Assembly: GCA_964602515.1 (NCBI GenBank)
Contig: CAZRRJ010000011.1
Location: 1 to 64,000 of the forward strand
Origin: Carboxylicivirga sp964602515
GTDB lineage: Bacteria > Bacteroidota > Bacteroidia > Bacteroidales > Marinilabiliaceae
Direction of reading: 5' to 3'
DNA length: 64,000 nucleotides
Both the position numbers and the translations under genes were made by a program. The notes under the pieces were generated by a model. The model saw only the letters and a list, made by a program, of their open reading frames with translations, searched no databases and was not told where the DNA came from. Below are positions 8,076 through 16,829 of the stretch, one piece after another. How positions within the stretch are numbered: position 1 is the first letter of the stretch; every line of letters begins with the position of its first letter.

Positions 8076-9755
8076 ATGAAAGGTAATATCGCATTACTAT
8101 TAATAATATGTAGTATCTCAGGAGGAGTTTTTGCTCAAACGAAAAGGGCAGAACGTGAGGTAGAAAAATGTAATTATCCGAAAGCTATTGAGTTCTACAA
8201 TAAGAGTTGGAAAAAGGATCAATTTAATGATCATATTATTAGGCAACTAGGTGATTTGTATATTAAAACAGATGACTATACGGCTGCTGAAAGGTGGTAT
8301 GCAAAGTTATATGAGAATGGCTATGCTACTACAAAGGATTTTTATACCTATCTGAAAATTTTAAACTACAATAAAAAGTATCGCTCTGTTGAAAAGATAT
8401 TGGGTAAAATAAGTACATCGGATAGAGAAAGAGTAGAATCCTATTTTTTAACTAATAAACAGTTAAGTGAACCTAAAAGAAATGTATCACTAAAGAAGGT
8501 TCCACTGAACGATAATAATTCAGCATTATTTCCATCTTATTACAGTGATAATCGTCTGGTATTTATGTCTGATAAAGAAACTTCAGTAATGGTTAACCGG
8601 AAGGATGCAATTACTGACCGTCCGTATTTAAATGCTTTTCTTGCAAAGATTAATCCAAAAGGTAACGAGGTTATTGGCGATATAAAGCTCTTCTCTACTA
8701 ATGTAAAATCAAAATTTAATGATGGACCAATATGTTTTAGTAAGGACGGAAAAGAGGTTTACTATAGTACAAATATTAAAGAAAAAAATAAAGAAGGAAA
8801 GATACGATACGCACTAAAGCTTTATGTATTGAAAAAGAGTGGTGATGTATATGGTGAACCGGAATTATTGCCCTTTAATGAAACTGGCTATTCCTACTCA
8901 CATCCGGCCTTATCTCCTGATGACAGAACATTATTTTTTGCCTCTAATATGGCTGGAGGGTTTGGAGGAAGTGATATTTATAAAGTTGAAAAAGAAGGTA
9001 ACGGTTGGGGACAACCTGAAAATCTTGGTAAGGGAGTAAATACTATTGATGATGAAATTGCTCCTTTTATGAATACCAATGAGCAGATGTATTTTTCTTC
9101 ACGAGGATTGCCCGGATATGGTGGTTATGATTTATTTGTAAAGAATTTGAATGATACCCTAAAAGCACAGAACCTTGGAAGACCAATTAATACTTCAAAG
9201 GACGATTTTAGTATTATTTTAAGAGGTAGTCAAGGATATATTTCATCTAACAGGGAAGAAATGAACCAAGATGATATATTCTACTTCTATGCCCATGAGG
9301 ATCTGGTTAAGAAGGAAATTGTAAAGGTAGAAAAGAAAGAAGTTGTTGTTGTTAACAAAGAAGTTGACGTATTAAAGGTTGGAAGTGACTTAACAAAAAC
9401 GTTTAATCTTAAGCCAATTCTGTATGAATTTAATAGTTCGGATCTAACAAAAGAGGCTTGTGAAGAACTGGATAAAGTTGTGGATATATTGAATACATAT
9501 ACTGATATGCAAATTGATTTAAGAGCACATACGGATAGCCGTGGAGCAGATTGGCATAATAGAAAATTATCAGATGAACGTGCTAGTTCAGCAATTAAAT
9601 ATTTACGTGCTCGAATAATTTCTCCTTTTAGAGTAACAGGAAGAGGTTATGGGGAATCACAACTATTAAATCATTGCTCAAGTGGTGTTAAATGTAGTGA
9701 TGAAGACCATGCCATTAACAGGAGAACAGAGTTTATCATTATTAAAGTTCGGTAG
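8076..9755 (+). CDS. PorE-like OmpA-family lipidless envelope protein (TPR, PD40, OmpA)
   Basis: The order of domains is signal peptide (ending GGVFAQ), TPR-like helices at about 20-130, WD40-like PD40 beta-propeller repeats at about 150-390 ('GPICFSKDGKEVYYSTN', 'HPALSPDDRTLFFASNM', 'GGSDIY', 'GYGGYDLFV'), a Lys/Val-rich linker, and an OmpA C-terminal peptidoglycan-binding domain ('LYEFNSSDL', 'DLRAHTDSRG', 'LSDERA', final 'INRRTEF'). PorE of T9SS has the same architecture and ties the secretion machine to peptidoglycan. Here it probably works with the SprF-like barrel and its cargo as an accessory unit, and may not be the core PorE of the genome. Confidence 0.85.
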   Translation: MKGNIALLLIICSISGGVFAQTKRAEREVEKCNYPKAIEFYNKSWKKDQFNDHIIRQLGDLYIKTDDYTAAERWYAKLYENGYATTKDFYTYLKILNYNKKYRSVEKILGKISTSDRERVESYFLTNKQLSEPKRNVSLKKVPLNDNNSALFPSYYSDNRLVFMSDKETSVMVNRKDAITDRPYLNAFLAKINPKGNEVIGDIKLFSTNVKSKFNDGPICFSKDGKEVYYSTNIKEKNKEGKIRYALKLYVLKKSGDVYGEPELLPFNETGYSYSHPALSPDDRTLFFASNMAGGFGGSDIYKVEKEGNGWGQPENLGKGVNTIDDEIAPFMNTNEQMYFSSRGLPGYGGYDLFVKNLNDTLKAQNLGRPINTSKDDFSIILRGSQGYISSNREEMNQDDIFYFYAHEDLVKKEIVKVEKKEVVVVNKEVDVLKVGSDLTKTFNLKPILYEFNSSDLTKEACEELDKVVDILNTYTDMQIDLRAHTDSRGADWHNRKLSDERASSAIKYLRARIISPFRVTGRGYGESQLLNHCSSGVKCSDEDHAINRRTEFIIIKVR

Positions 9756-9781
9756 TTAAATTTTAGTTTAAGTTAATACGT

Positions 9782-10864
9782 ATGTTGCAAATGAAGATTA
9801 AGATATTCTGTGTAGTTTTTTTTGCATTTCTTATGCATATAGAGATTTTTGCGCAGGGAGAAGATTCGCAGGTATCAGATGTGGACTATATTAATACAAA
9901 ATATGTTGCTGAACTACTTTTAAATGGACGTAGAGGTACAAGTGTAACCATTGTAGCGAATGAATGGATCAATAAAGAGATGAAGTTGGATGTTTTGGTT
10001 AGGGTTGTACCAGGAAGTTTGAAAAGTAAAAGAATTTATGTAACACAAGGATATCAAGGAGAGCATGGAGAGCCTTGCAAACTGTCTGGTTATCACATAG
10101 CCTCTGATGGTTCTATGAAGATGTCAGATAATTACGGGCCATTTGTTTTCAAATTACCCATTAAATTATTAGATAAACCGGCAGAGGATCACTATGAATA
10201 TAAGGTTTGGATTACTTCCGGAGTTGGAGATCATAAAAAAACAGAGAAAAACTTAAGCGTTGGTGTAGGGAGTATTATTGTAGATTATCATGATTATAAA
10301 ACAGAAACTGCGAAGACCACCAATATAAAGGAGATAAATGGCAAAAATGACGTAAGAAATTTTGTTATTAAATTAGCAGCACCATTGATGGATGGTTCAT
10401 CAAAATCATTTGCTTCTTTGAGTTATGCAGACGTATTTTCTTTAAAAGATGATAAGGAATCTTTGCCTTTGATTGATTTTGGTTATTATTTTTTAGAACG
10501 TGATGGAGCTAGTCTGGCTTCACCAGCTGGTTTTTCTTTTGCAACAACGTTTAAACGAAATAATAATATTATTACTACAGTAGATGTTAATAGGGTAGCT
10601 AAAGAGGTTGATTTATTAGATCTTAATCAGTGTTTCTTTAAGAAAAGTCAATTATCTGTTGCGGAATTTGATCAAATTAACTCAACAGATGAACTGGATT
10701 TTATTGTACAATCCAATAAACCAAAAATAACCAAAATCCAAAAGGATGATGTTATCGAATTTGTTGCAAAGAACGGTAAGAAGGGATTGATAAAAGTTGA
10801 ACACATTAGTGGATCATATAATCGTGATGATTTTATACTATTAGACATTAAATTACAACCCTAG
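9782..10864 (+). CDS. secreted protein of unknown function
   Basis: This protein has 360 residues with a signal peptide (hydrophobic core FCVVFFAFLMHIEIF, then AQG). The rest is beta-rich with no motif I recognise. It has two parts: about 30-170, with KRIYVTQGYQGEHGEPCKL and a long strand pattern, and about 195-360, with two repeated 'F......FA..NGKKGLI' strands at the end. It starts 26 bases after the PorE-like gene and is followed by a terminator, so it is the last gene of the operon. I infer an outer-surface or periplasmic role. Confidence 0.7.
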   Translation: MLQMKIKIFCVVFFAFLMHIEIFAQGEDSQVSDVDYINTKYVAELLLNGRRGTSVTIVANEWINKEMKLDVLVRVVPGSLKSKRIYVTQGYQGEHGEPCKLSGYHIASDGSMKMSDNYGPFVFKLPIKLLDKPAEDHYEYKVWITSGVGDHKKTEKNLSVGVGSIIVDYHDYKTETAKTTNIKEINGKNDVRNFVIKLAAPLMDGSSKSFASLSYADVFSLKDDKESLPLIDFGYYFLERDGASLASPAGFSFATTFKRNNNIITTVDVNRVAKEVDLLDLNQCFFKKSQLSVAEFDQINSTDELDFIVQSNKPKITKIQKDDVIEFVAKNGKKGLIKVEHISGSYNRDDFILLDIKLQP

Positions 10865-10953
10865 TTGATAAAAACAATATGGTTGAATAGCATACAGAAT
10901 TGTGCTAAGCAGCTATTAGTTTAGTTTTTCATAAGTTTTGGATGAATAGTTTG

Positions 10954-10988
10954 AAAGACCAGTTTAAGTTATTTAGCTGGTCTTTTTT
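10954..10988 (+). terminator. rho-independent terminator
   Basis: The stem AAAGACCAG / CTGGTCTTT with a T-run closes the surface operon about 90 bases after its last stop. The remaining gap to 11248 holds no gene. It does hold a TATTTTTG box at 11171-11178 that could be the -7 box of the next gene. Confidence 0.8.
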
Positions 10989-11248
10989 TGTGATAAATGA
11001 TAAAATTTGATTTGAAAACAGTCGTTATAAGAGCTGTTTTTTCTTATTGTAAAAACTCATTTATATAATATGTAGATCATGGTAGATTGTTACAAATGCA
11101 TATGCGATATAAATTTGATAGCTGGTATAAAGAGAATAGAAACTTAAGGATCAGTTTAAATGATAATGACTATTTTTGTTATAGAAACATCTGCTTGTTA
11201 AAGATTGTTGTAACATTGTAAACTGTAAAAATTAGAATTGAAAACGTT

Positions 11249-12256
11249 ATGATTAAAAATGTATTATTATTAAGTCTGGTATTGTTAGCTTCATGCACAT
11301 GTAAGAAGGCAGACAATGAATACACGTATTATGTAAATAGCTACACTGTTGATTGTAGTGGTGTTGGCCCCATGAAATGTATGTTAATTCAGAAGGGAGA
11401 TAATGTGGTTGATGATCAATGGCAGACTTTTTATTCAAAGATAGAAGGTTTTGATTATGAACCAGGTTTTCTGTACAAACTTCTTGTAAAAGAAGAAAAG
11501 TTAGAAAACGTTCCTGCTGATGCTTCTTCTATAAAATATACTTTAGTAAAACTTCTTGAGAAAAAGAGAGATGCAAGTTTTTATGTAAATGGTATTTGGG
11601 ATGCTGTTAAAATTCATGGTTCTATTATTAAAGTAAAGCGTATAAGAGGAGGAGCGGTAATTCCACAAATTCAGATAGATATAAAAAATATGCGTATTAG
11701 TGGAATTGATGGTTGTAATAACTTTACAGGTACTATTAAAACTGTAAATGATAATAATATTGAACTATCTCAGCTTGCAGGTACACGTAAGATGTGTCCA
11801 GATATGGCTACTGCTGATATATTTAATGAAGCAATGACAAAAGTAAAGACATACAAAGTTACAGATAATGTTCTGATTTTCTTTGATGAAAGTGGTGATG
11901 AGATTTTGGAATTTAGTAAAGTAAATCCAAAAATGTTGCTTAATAATAGCTGGAAAGTAAGTTTTATTAATGGTGAATCTGTTACTGGAAATACACCGCA
12001 ACTAGAGTTGCACACAACAGAAATGCTTGTACATGGAAATGATGGTTGTAATAATATAAATGGAAAGATTATAAAGTTAACCGATAATGAGCTTGAGTTT
12101 GGAGCACTAGCTGGTACACGTAAGGTGTGTCCTGATATGGATATTGCCAATCGTTTCAACGAAACAATAGTTAATGTGAAAAAATATAGTATTACAAATC
12201 ACAAACTAACCTTAACTAATGCCGGAGGTAAAGTATTAATGGTATTGGAAAAATAG
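11249..12256 (+). CDS. lipoprotein with DUF4377 and two META/HslJ domains
   Basis: A lipobox (LLASC at residues 13-17, so Cys17 would be lipidated) is followed by a DUF4377 domain at about 25-110 ('YVNSYTVDCSGVGPMKCMLIQ', 'FYSKIEGFDYEPGFLYKLLVK', 'PADASSIKYTLV'). Two META (HslJ-like) domains follow, each with the family's 'GxDGCNN...' and 'LAGTRKxCPDM' motifs, at about 150-225 and 240-335. META lipoproteins are linked to envelope stress and secretion, and the DUF4377-META pairing is common in environmental Bacteroidota. Two META units are less usual. It stands alone between two terminators. Confidence 0.88.
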   Translation: MIKNVLLLSLVLLASCTCKKADNEYTYYVNSYTVDCSGVGPMKCMLIQKGDNVVDDQWQTFYSKIEGFDYEPGFLYKLLVKEEKLENVPADASSIKYTLVKLLEKKRDASFYVNGIWDAVKIHGSIIKVKRIRGGAVIPQIQIDIKNMRISGIDGCNNFTGTIKTVNDNNIELSQLAGTRKMCPDMATADIFNEAMTKVKTYKVTDNVLIFFDESGDEILEFSKVNPKMLLNNSWKVSFINGESVTGNTPQLELHTTEMLVHGNDGCNNINGKIIKLTDNELEFGALAGTRKVCPDMDIANRFNETIVNVKKYSITNHKLTLTNAGGKVLMVLEK

Positions 12257-12276
12257 ATTAGTCTTAATGTGAAGAA

Positions 12277-12316
12277 AAAAGGAGGCGGTCTCATTTGAGA
12301 TTGCCTCCTTTTTTTA
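12277..12316 (+). terminator. rho-independent terminator
   Basis: AAAGGAGGC pairs with GCCTCCTTT, with further pairing inside (GTCTC / GAGAT), followed by seven T. It lies 20 bases after the lipoprotein stop. Confidence 0.88.
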
Positions 12317-13540
12317 TTAGAATATCGTTACTTTTACAATTATCTGTAATAGTAGAAACTATTGTTTGTGCTAGCGTTTGATATTTGTAAATGCAAAAGT
12401 ATCTAGGTTTAATAAAACTAAAGCTGGCAAATTTCTATAGTTAAAAACCAATACTTTTAGAAACTAATAAAACTGTTGGCCTGTAATTGTTATGATAGGA
12501 GATGTTATTTATAATATCTTTATACAATAACTCAACTCCAATCTTTACTATCGCTATCAATAGAAAAAATGACATGTGATAGTATAAAGGTATAATTATA
12601 GCGTACACAGTAACCTGAAACAAAAGAGAATGATAGTTTATTATGAGGATTGTTTCGATAGCAGATAAGGAAAAACAAGAAGAAGAGGATTGTCATAATA
12701 GTTGGAAATTCGTTTTTTTAAAGTGCGAGGAACTTGAAAAAATCTACGGAAACTTTTTTTTATGAGTTAAACTTTTACGAATTAAACCTTTGTTTGGTTC
12801 ATTAGGTAAATAAAATGTACTTGCCACTACTTGATCTGACAAATGTGACTTATTTGACAGCTTCTGAATATGTCATATGATTTTTCTTGTATTATACTCC
12901 AATCCTTTGTGGAGAGCGGTATTGATAAAAAAACGAAGGAAGAAAGAGATGTAAGATGGAGTTCTAATCTAGTCAGGTTCACTGTAAAGCCAAGTCCAGC
13001 CTTTTACAAATAATATGATTTAATAGCTTAACCAAGATTATTTTACTGTGAGGGATTAATTTCTACTTTAATTTTATTTGTGTGCGGTAGAAGTAAAAAA
13101 CTATTAAATATGACTCCCTATAGTTTTAGTGAAGAATACTGGAAAATTATAAGTATAGGTAATTTAAATCATTGACAGGGCACAAAATGCAACTTTTTCC
13201 TTTATGAAACAAGAAAAATGACAGGTGCAAGAAAACGATCGCATTCGTTTTAAAATACTTGTTGTTATGAGAGTGTAGCTTGTAGTTAAGCATAACTTGT
13301 TGTGCAGGTTATAATTATCAGAATAAAAACTTGATAATAAAATGTACATTTTTAATCGGGCTTATTCAGAAACTAGTTTGCAAAAGGTCTGCAGGTACAT
13401 ATGTGCAGTAAGTTGGCTACAACTTTTTATTAAACTAGTGCCAAAGGAGAGGATGTATGCATAATAAGTGTCAGTAATTGTCTAATATAGTGATAGGTAG
13501 TAGGTGTTGTTATTGTGTTTAAAAAGTTGCAGATTTATGG
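12317..13540. other. intergenic stretch with no convincing gene
   Basis: Stops occur in all frames. Two weak candidates were seen. One is a 40-codon frame on the + strand at 12643-12765 (MRIVSIADKEKQEEEDC...). The other is a 60-codon frame on the - strand ending at 12441, hydrophobic then ...LLYKDIINNISY, which could be the decayed tail of a membrane protein. Neither has a promoter, terminator or recognisable motif, so neither is called as a gene. Confidence 0.5.
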
Positions 13541-13543
13541 ATG

Positions 13544-13581
13544 CTACGCATTTTGCGTATCTAACTACGTAAAATGCGTAG
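13544..13581. promoter_or_regulatory. double palindromic operator candidate (site B)
   Basis: Two copies of the site A palindrome stand 4 bases apart: CTACGCATTTTGCGTAT at 13544-13560 and CTACGTAAAATGCGTAG at 13565-13581. The centre of the second (13573) is exactly 75 bases before the -7 box at 13648, as at site A. The intervening sequence also aligns with that of site A (for example TGAAAATA, then TTACTAA). Confidence 0.6.
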
Positions 13582-13647
13582 TAAATACTAAGTGATTTGC
13601 TTATTGAAAATAGGTTTTTTACTAATGGATTGTTGAGTTTTGGAACT

Positions 13648-13655
13648 TATTTTTG
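13648..13655 (+). promoter_or_regulatory. Bacteroidota -7 box (TATTTTTG)
   Basis: This box matches TAnnTTTG and has TTG triplets 13-16 bases upstream (13630-13635). Start of transcription would be near 13662, giving a leader of about 145 bases before the 37-residue peptide gene. Confidence 0.45.
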
Positions 13656-13736
13656 TATTGTAATTTTTATTCATTGCTTTATTGAAAACGTTCAATTATA
13701 GTAGCAAGCTTAAATTTTCACCTCAATTCTAATGAT

Positions 13737-13780
13737 AGTCACCTGCACCCCAATATAATATAAAATTATAGCAGGTGACT
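13737..13780 (+). promoter_or_regulatory. hairpin in the leader of the 37-residue peptide gene
   Basis: AGTCACCTGC (13737-13746) and GCAGGTGACT (13771-13780) are a perfect 10-bp inverted repeat around a 24-base AT-rich loop, in the predicted untranslated leader. There is no T-run after it, so mRNA stability or translation control is more likely than termination. Confidence 0.5.
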
Positions 13781-13806
13781 GTTCGTTAACTTAAATTGAA
13801 ACGATT

Positions 13807-13920
13807 ATGAGTGTTGATATTGAAAATAAAGTTAGTAGTGAAGATAACCGAGCATTGGTACTAACACTTGTTACAGGATTAGTAACAATAGGTATTATTG
13901 CTTTGCTATTGCTAATGTAA
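13807..13920 (+). CDS. 37-residue single-span membrane peptide
   Basis: An ATG-started frame of 37 codons. An acidic/polar N-terminus (MSVDIENKVSSEDNR) is followed by one strongly hydrophobic segment (ALVLTLVTGLVTIGIIALLLL) that runs to the C-terminus. This is the layout of a small N-in membrane protein. It has its own candidate promoter (13648), leader hairpin (13737) and terminator (13954), so it looks like a single-gene transcription unit. No homologue is recognised. It is too short to be called from length alone, and the organised flanks are the main support. Confidence 0.55.
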   Translation: MSVDIENKVSSEDNRALVLTLVTGLVTIGIIALLLLM

Positions 13921-13953
13921 AACTTATAAAAAATTCCCCAATTTCCCTAATGT

Positions 13954-14008
13954 AACCCACCTAGGCAATTATGTTCTTTCCTGTTAAAACTGGGTGGGTT
14001 GCTTTTTT
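13954..14008 (+). terminator. rho-independent terminator
   Basis: AACCCACC and GGTGGGTT close a loop of about 30 bases and are followed by GC and TTTTTT. It ends the 37-residue peptide unit. It also overlaps the GTG at 13994 that could formally start the next frame, which argues for the later ATG at 14042. Confidence 0.7.
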
Positions 14009-14041
14009 GAAATGCTTGGTAATAAAAGAAGTATATGGATA

Positions 14042-14779
14042 ATGAAGGAAAAAGCAATAATGTTGTGTATATTGATATTTTCGAAAGCCGCATTATGTAG
14101 TGGTCAGGAAAAATATATAACCTTCAGTAATCTAAGTCATTATCTGGGAGAATTTAATAAGAGTGATGGATCAAAAGAATATGTTTACGAGTTTATAAAT
14201 AGCGGTCTAGATTCAATAATAATTAAGAGTATTGAATCATATTCCGACTTTATAAATTTTAAATATAACCCACAAACTATCCCGCCAGGAAGCAAGGGAT
14301 ATATATCAGTAACAGTACATCCAGAGTTAGAGGGCTACTTTAGTAATAAAATAAGTGTTTTTACTAATGTTTATTCGAATGCAGTGTATTTAACCATATC
14401 CGGTGTAGTTCGAGGTATTGATGATGAAGCAAATGATTATATGTACTGTATTGGAGGGTTAAAGTCTGATAAAAAACAGTTCGAGTTTGGAGATATTGTG
14501 AGAAATGAAGCGTTGCTCATGGATCAATTAACATTAATTAACCTGACAAGAGATAGTGTTTGGGTAAGCATTAAGTCAAAGCCGGAATGGTTGTATTGTG
14601 AGATAAGTGATAAAGTGGTATTGTGCGGAGATAATATTCGTTTGTTAGTTAGTGCCATTTCAAATAATATTCCGGGTACAGATTCTATAAAAGATTTAAT
14701 CAGCCTGAAAATTAATAGAGGCGAAAGAATATTGGAAAAGGAAATACCAATCAATCTGTTTATGAAAAATACACCATAG
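14042..14779 (+). CDS. secreted DUF1573-like protein, shortened paralogue
   Basis: The signal peptide (MKEKAIMLCILIFSKAALCSGQ) supports the ATG at 14042 over a GTG at 13994 that lies inside a terminator. The mature part aligns with the protein at 311 over its first two domains: 'ITFSNLSHYLGEFNKSDG' versus 'IKFNKTSHYFGTFPKSKG', and 'GGLKSDKKQFEFGDI' versus 'GDIKADNKLIAFGDI'. The SSCGCT motif is replaced by ESYSDF, and the third domain is missing. A paralogue of the surface-locus gene that has lost its cysteines may have a different role or be on the way out. The upstream promoter is also a paralogue of the one at 249. Confidence 0.8.
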   Translation: MKEKAIMLCILIFSKAALCSGQEKYITFSNLSHYLGEFNKSDGSKEYVYEFINSGLDSIIIKSIESYSDFINFKYNPQTIPPGSKGYISVTVHPELEGYFSNKISVFTNVYSNAVYLTISGVVRGIDDEANDYMYCIGGLKSDKKQFEFGDIVRNEALLMDQLTLINLTRDSVWVSIKSKPEWLYCEISDKVVLCGDNIRLLVSAISNNIPGTDSIKDLISLKINRGERILEKEIPINLFMKNTP

Positions 14780-14858
14780 TTTATTTGGTGTTGCGTATTG
14801 AGTTGTTTAAAGTAAGATTATGTATAAATAATGACGAATTTATTTAAAGATTAATCAA

Positions 14859-15092
14859 ATGGACAATATTTACTTTTTAAATAAGGCTAAGAATAATGAT
14901 GAATACCATATTTTTAATGGGCATTATGAAAGTTATATGGGCTACATTTCATGCAGTTACTCCCTTTGTCATGAAGTAAGTAAGGCTGATTGTAATAAGT
15001 CTGTTATTGAAAATCAAGCCAGGCCAGCAATGCGTATTCTCATAAAAAAGAATAAAAGAAATATTTGTAGTAAGTGCCTTAATGTATTTTAA
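14859..15092 (+). CDS. small hypothetical protein
   Basis: A 77-residue frame with ATG start, no signal peptide and five cysteines in the second half, including CSYSLC and CSKC near the basic C-terminus. The C-terminal CSKCLNVF resembles a half zinc site, but nothing more can be said. It overlaps the longest form of the next frame by 11 bases. It could be a real small protein or part of a decaying region. Confidence 0.45.
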   Translation: MDNIYFLNKAKNNDEYHIFNGHYESYMGYISCSYSLCHEVSKADCNKSVIENQARPAMRILIKKNKRNICSKCLNVF

Positions 15093-15114
15093 TTCAACTT
15101 ATAACCAAACTATA

Positions 15115-15444
15115 ATGATGAAATTAAATGAGACTGTATTACTAAGGTTTAATTTTATTGAGAGTGTTTTAGAAAGTGTATATCGTAAAAACAACTACAA
15201 ACACTTACCTTTTGAATTATCACACCGGTGTTCTGTAATTGACACGTGTAGTAAAGATATTTATTATTTCTTTCGTCATATTTTGCAAGATCACAATGAA
15301 GCACACAGGGCTTTACATTTACTAAAACAATGTGGGGGAAACCTGTATTTGTTTTACTTGCAATTAGATGAAAGTATTCAAGCAAAGTTACTAAGTTTTG
15401 ATATGCAGGAGTATGATAAAAGCGGACCAAAACTATTGGATTAG
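15115..15444 (+). CDS. small hypothetical protein
   Basis: About 108 residues from the ATG at 15115 (another ATG follows at 15118, and a further ATG at 15082 would overlap the previous gene). The protein looks soluble and helical: 'FNFIESVLESVYRKNN', 'DIYYFFRHILQDHNEAHRALHLLKQCGGN'. No family is recognised. The next stretch of more than 2 kb has no intact gene. Confidence 0.5.
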   Translation: MMKLNETVLLRFNFIESVLESVYRKNNYKHLPFELSHRCSVIDTCSKDIYYFFRHILQDHNEAHRALHLLKQCGGNLYLFYLQLDESIQAKLLSFDMQEYDKSGPKLLD

Positions 15445-15749
15445 GTTTGAATTACAGCTGCCAGATTGTTAAGTGTTGATGAGGGAGTGTAATAGTTAGT
15501 AAGGTAAGCTTATTGAGCAGTGTATTTTGTTGAAAGATCTGGTTAGTTTGTTTTTATATTGTGACTAAATATTAGATACGGACAAAAGTATCAACTCTAA
15601 CAGACAGGCATAATTAAAATTGTTGAAGTTTATTGACAAAAGGTGAATACTTGTTGAAATATTTAGGCAGATTCTGTGGGAATGCAATTATTTAAGGTAT
15701 GAATTTTTTGAATCATCAAATATTTGCAAGTGTGTAAAGTTCCTTAATA

Positions 15750-16265
15750 CTAGTAGCTTTAACTTTCTTTATTACAACAGAATCTGTTGCTCAGAAAAGT
15801 TTGAAGAAAGTGCACCTATTGTAAGGTTAAATTATTGGACATCATCAAAATAAATTTTGCAAAATCGAGCTAACAGGATAAGATGAAATGACCATACATT
15901 ATGTTGCTGATTACCTTGAAAGAATTACGAATGGAGGATTTACAAGTGGATTTATTTATACTGAACTATCGTTTGACAAGGTATTATTAGTAAATCTGGA
16001 GGTTATGCATTTACATAAAGAATAAAACCTGAAAACAGTAAAACCTTAGTAATAGATAAAAATCTAGATTTATTACTATAGAGTTGCCGGAAGATCACGA
16101 ATGCAATATTGGTTTGGATTATAAATCATTGACAGAATTAAAAAAGAAAGTATAGTATTTTTTTAGCCGAGTTTTCGTGGATACTACCTTATTAGTCCTA
16201 TCTGAACCTACAAAATGCAACTTGAGGATTGTTAATTTGGAGCTATTACCCTTCTATAATTATTA
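15750..16265 (+). pseudogene. decayed gene for a secreted protein
   Basis: Protein-like stretches occur in shifting frames. A signal-peptide-like VALTFFITTESVAQKSLKK lies near 15755. Then, in another frame, comes 'KIELTG' stop 'DEMTIHYVADYLERITNGG' with FTSGFIYTELSFD after it. Then come ELPEDHECNIGLDYKSLTELKKKV near 16083-16155 and 36 further open codons to 16265. Stops and frameshifts between them rule out one intact product. The original family is not recognised. The same neighbourhood holds several other gene remains. Confidence 0.4.
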
Positions 16266-16317
16266 GATATTGATCCTGTGTATATGTGATGATGTATAAA
16301 TAGACCCGTGAGTAAAT

Positions 16318-16455
16318 ATGAATATTGCCGAAATCTATGGTAATTATTACAAAGAATCAGGTGTTATTGGCTCTACTTGTGAATTTTGAAAGCAGGGTAT
16401 TAAATTTAAATCAGCCTATTTGCAAGTTAAATTGGTTAATTGGCTAAAACATTAA
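16318..16455 (+). pseudogene. short decayed reading frame
   Basis: An ATG frame of 23 codons (MNIAEIYGNYYKESGVIGST...) is interrupted by TGA at 16387 and continues in the same frame for 21 codons (KQGIKFKSAYLQVKLVNWLKH) to TAA. It may be part of the same dead gene as the previous entry or a separate small one. Confidence 0.3.
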
Positions 16456-16570
16456 CAGAATGTGGAAAATAAATGTTTCATATACGTAGTAACACTTTGC
16501 ATTAGGCGTATGTGTAACAATTGATTGTCAGATAACTGTGTAGACTGAATATACTTAGTTGTATAAAAAG

Positions 16571-16602
16571 AAGCACCTTAGCGGATGCTAAAGGTGCTTT
16601 TA
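16571..16602 (+). terminator. terminator-like hairpin
   Basis: AAGCACCTTAGC pairs with GCTAAAGGTGCTT (one bulge) around GGAT and is followed by a short T-run. It probably ended the gene whose remains lie at 15750-16455. Confidence 0.6.
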
Positions 16603-16740
16603 ACAGTATGTGAATTAGAAGGTTCGCTCCGTTGTGCGATCTCCGTTGTTATTTTATATCCTTCTAAATTCATCATTGTAAGGTAATGGTAAAGATACAG
16701 GTGATATATGGTAAAAAAATTAGCATTATGCGAAAAATCA

Positions 16741-16757
16741 CTACGCAATATGCGTAG
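16741..16757. promoter_or_regulatory. third palindrome of the CTACGCA family (site C)
   Basis: CTACGCAATATGCGTAG has perfect 7-bp arms around ATA, matching sites A and B. The following 80 bases align with site A (GAATTA, then GCTAATT in place of GGTAATT), but the position of the -7 box reads TCAAAAAG, not TATCTTTG. This looks like a decayed third copy of the same promoter. No intact gene follows within 700 bases. Confidence 0.5.
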
Positions 16758-16829
16758 TAGAACTACTCTTTTAGTTGAATATGGATAAATGAGTATGAAT
16801 TACTTATCATAGCTAATTCAAAAAGTCTT

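Noticed and set aside
11765..12159. Two overlapping - strand frames (78 and 129 codons)
   Set aside because: Antisense to the duplicated META domains. Their similarity to each other simply mirrors that duplication.
13994..14041. Earlier GTG start for the second DUF1573 gene
   Set aside because: The GTG lies in the right arm of a terminator, and the ATG at 14042 begins a clean signal peptide.
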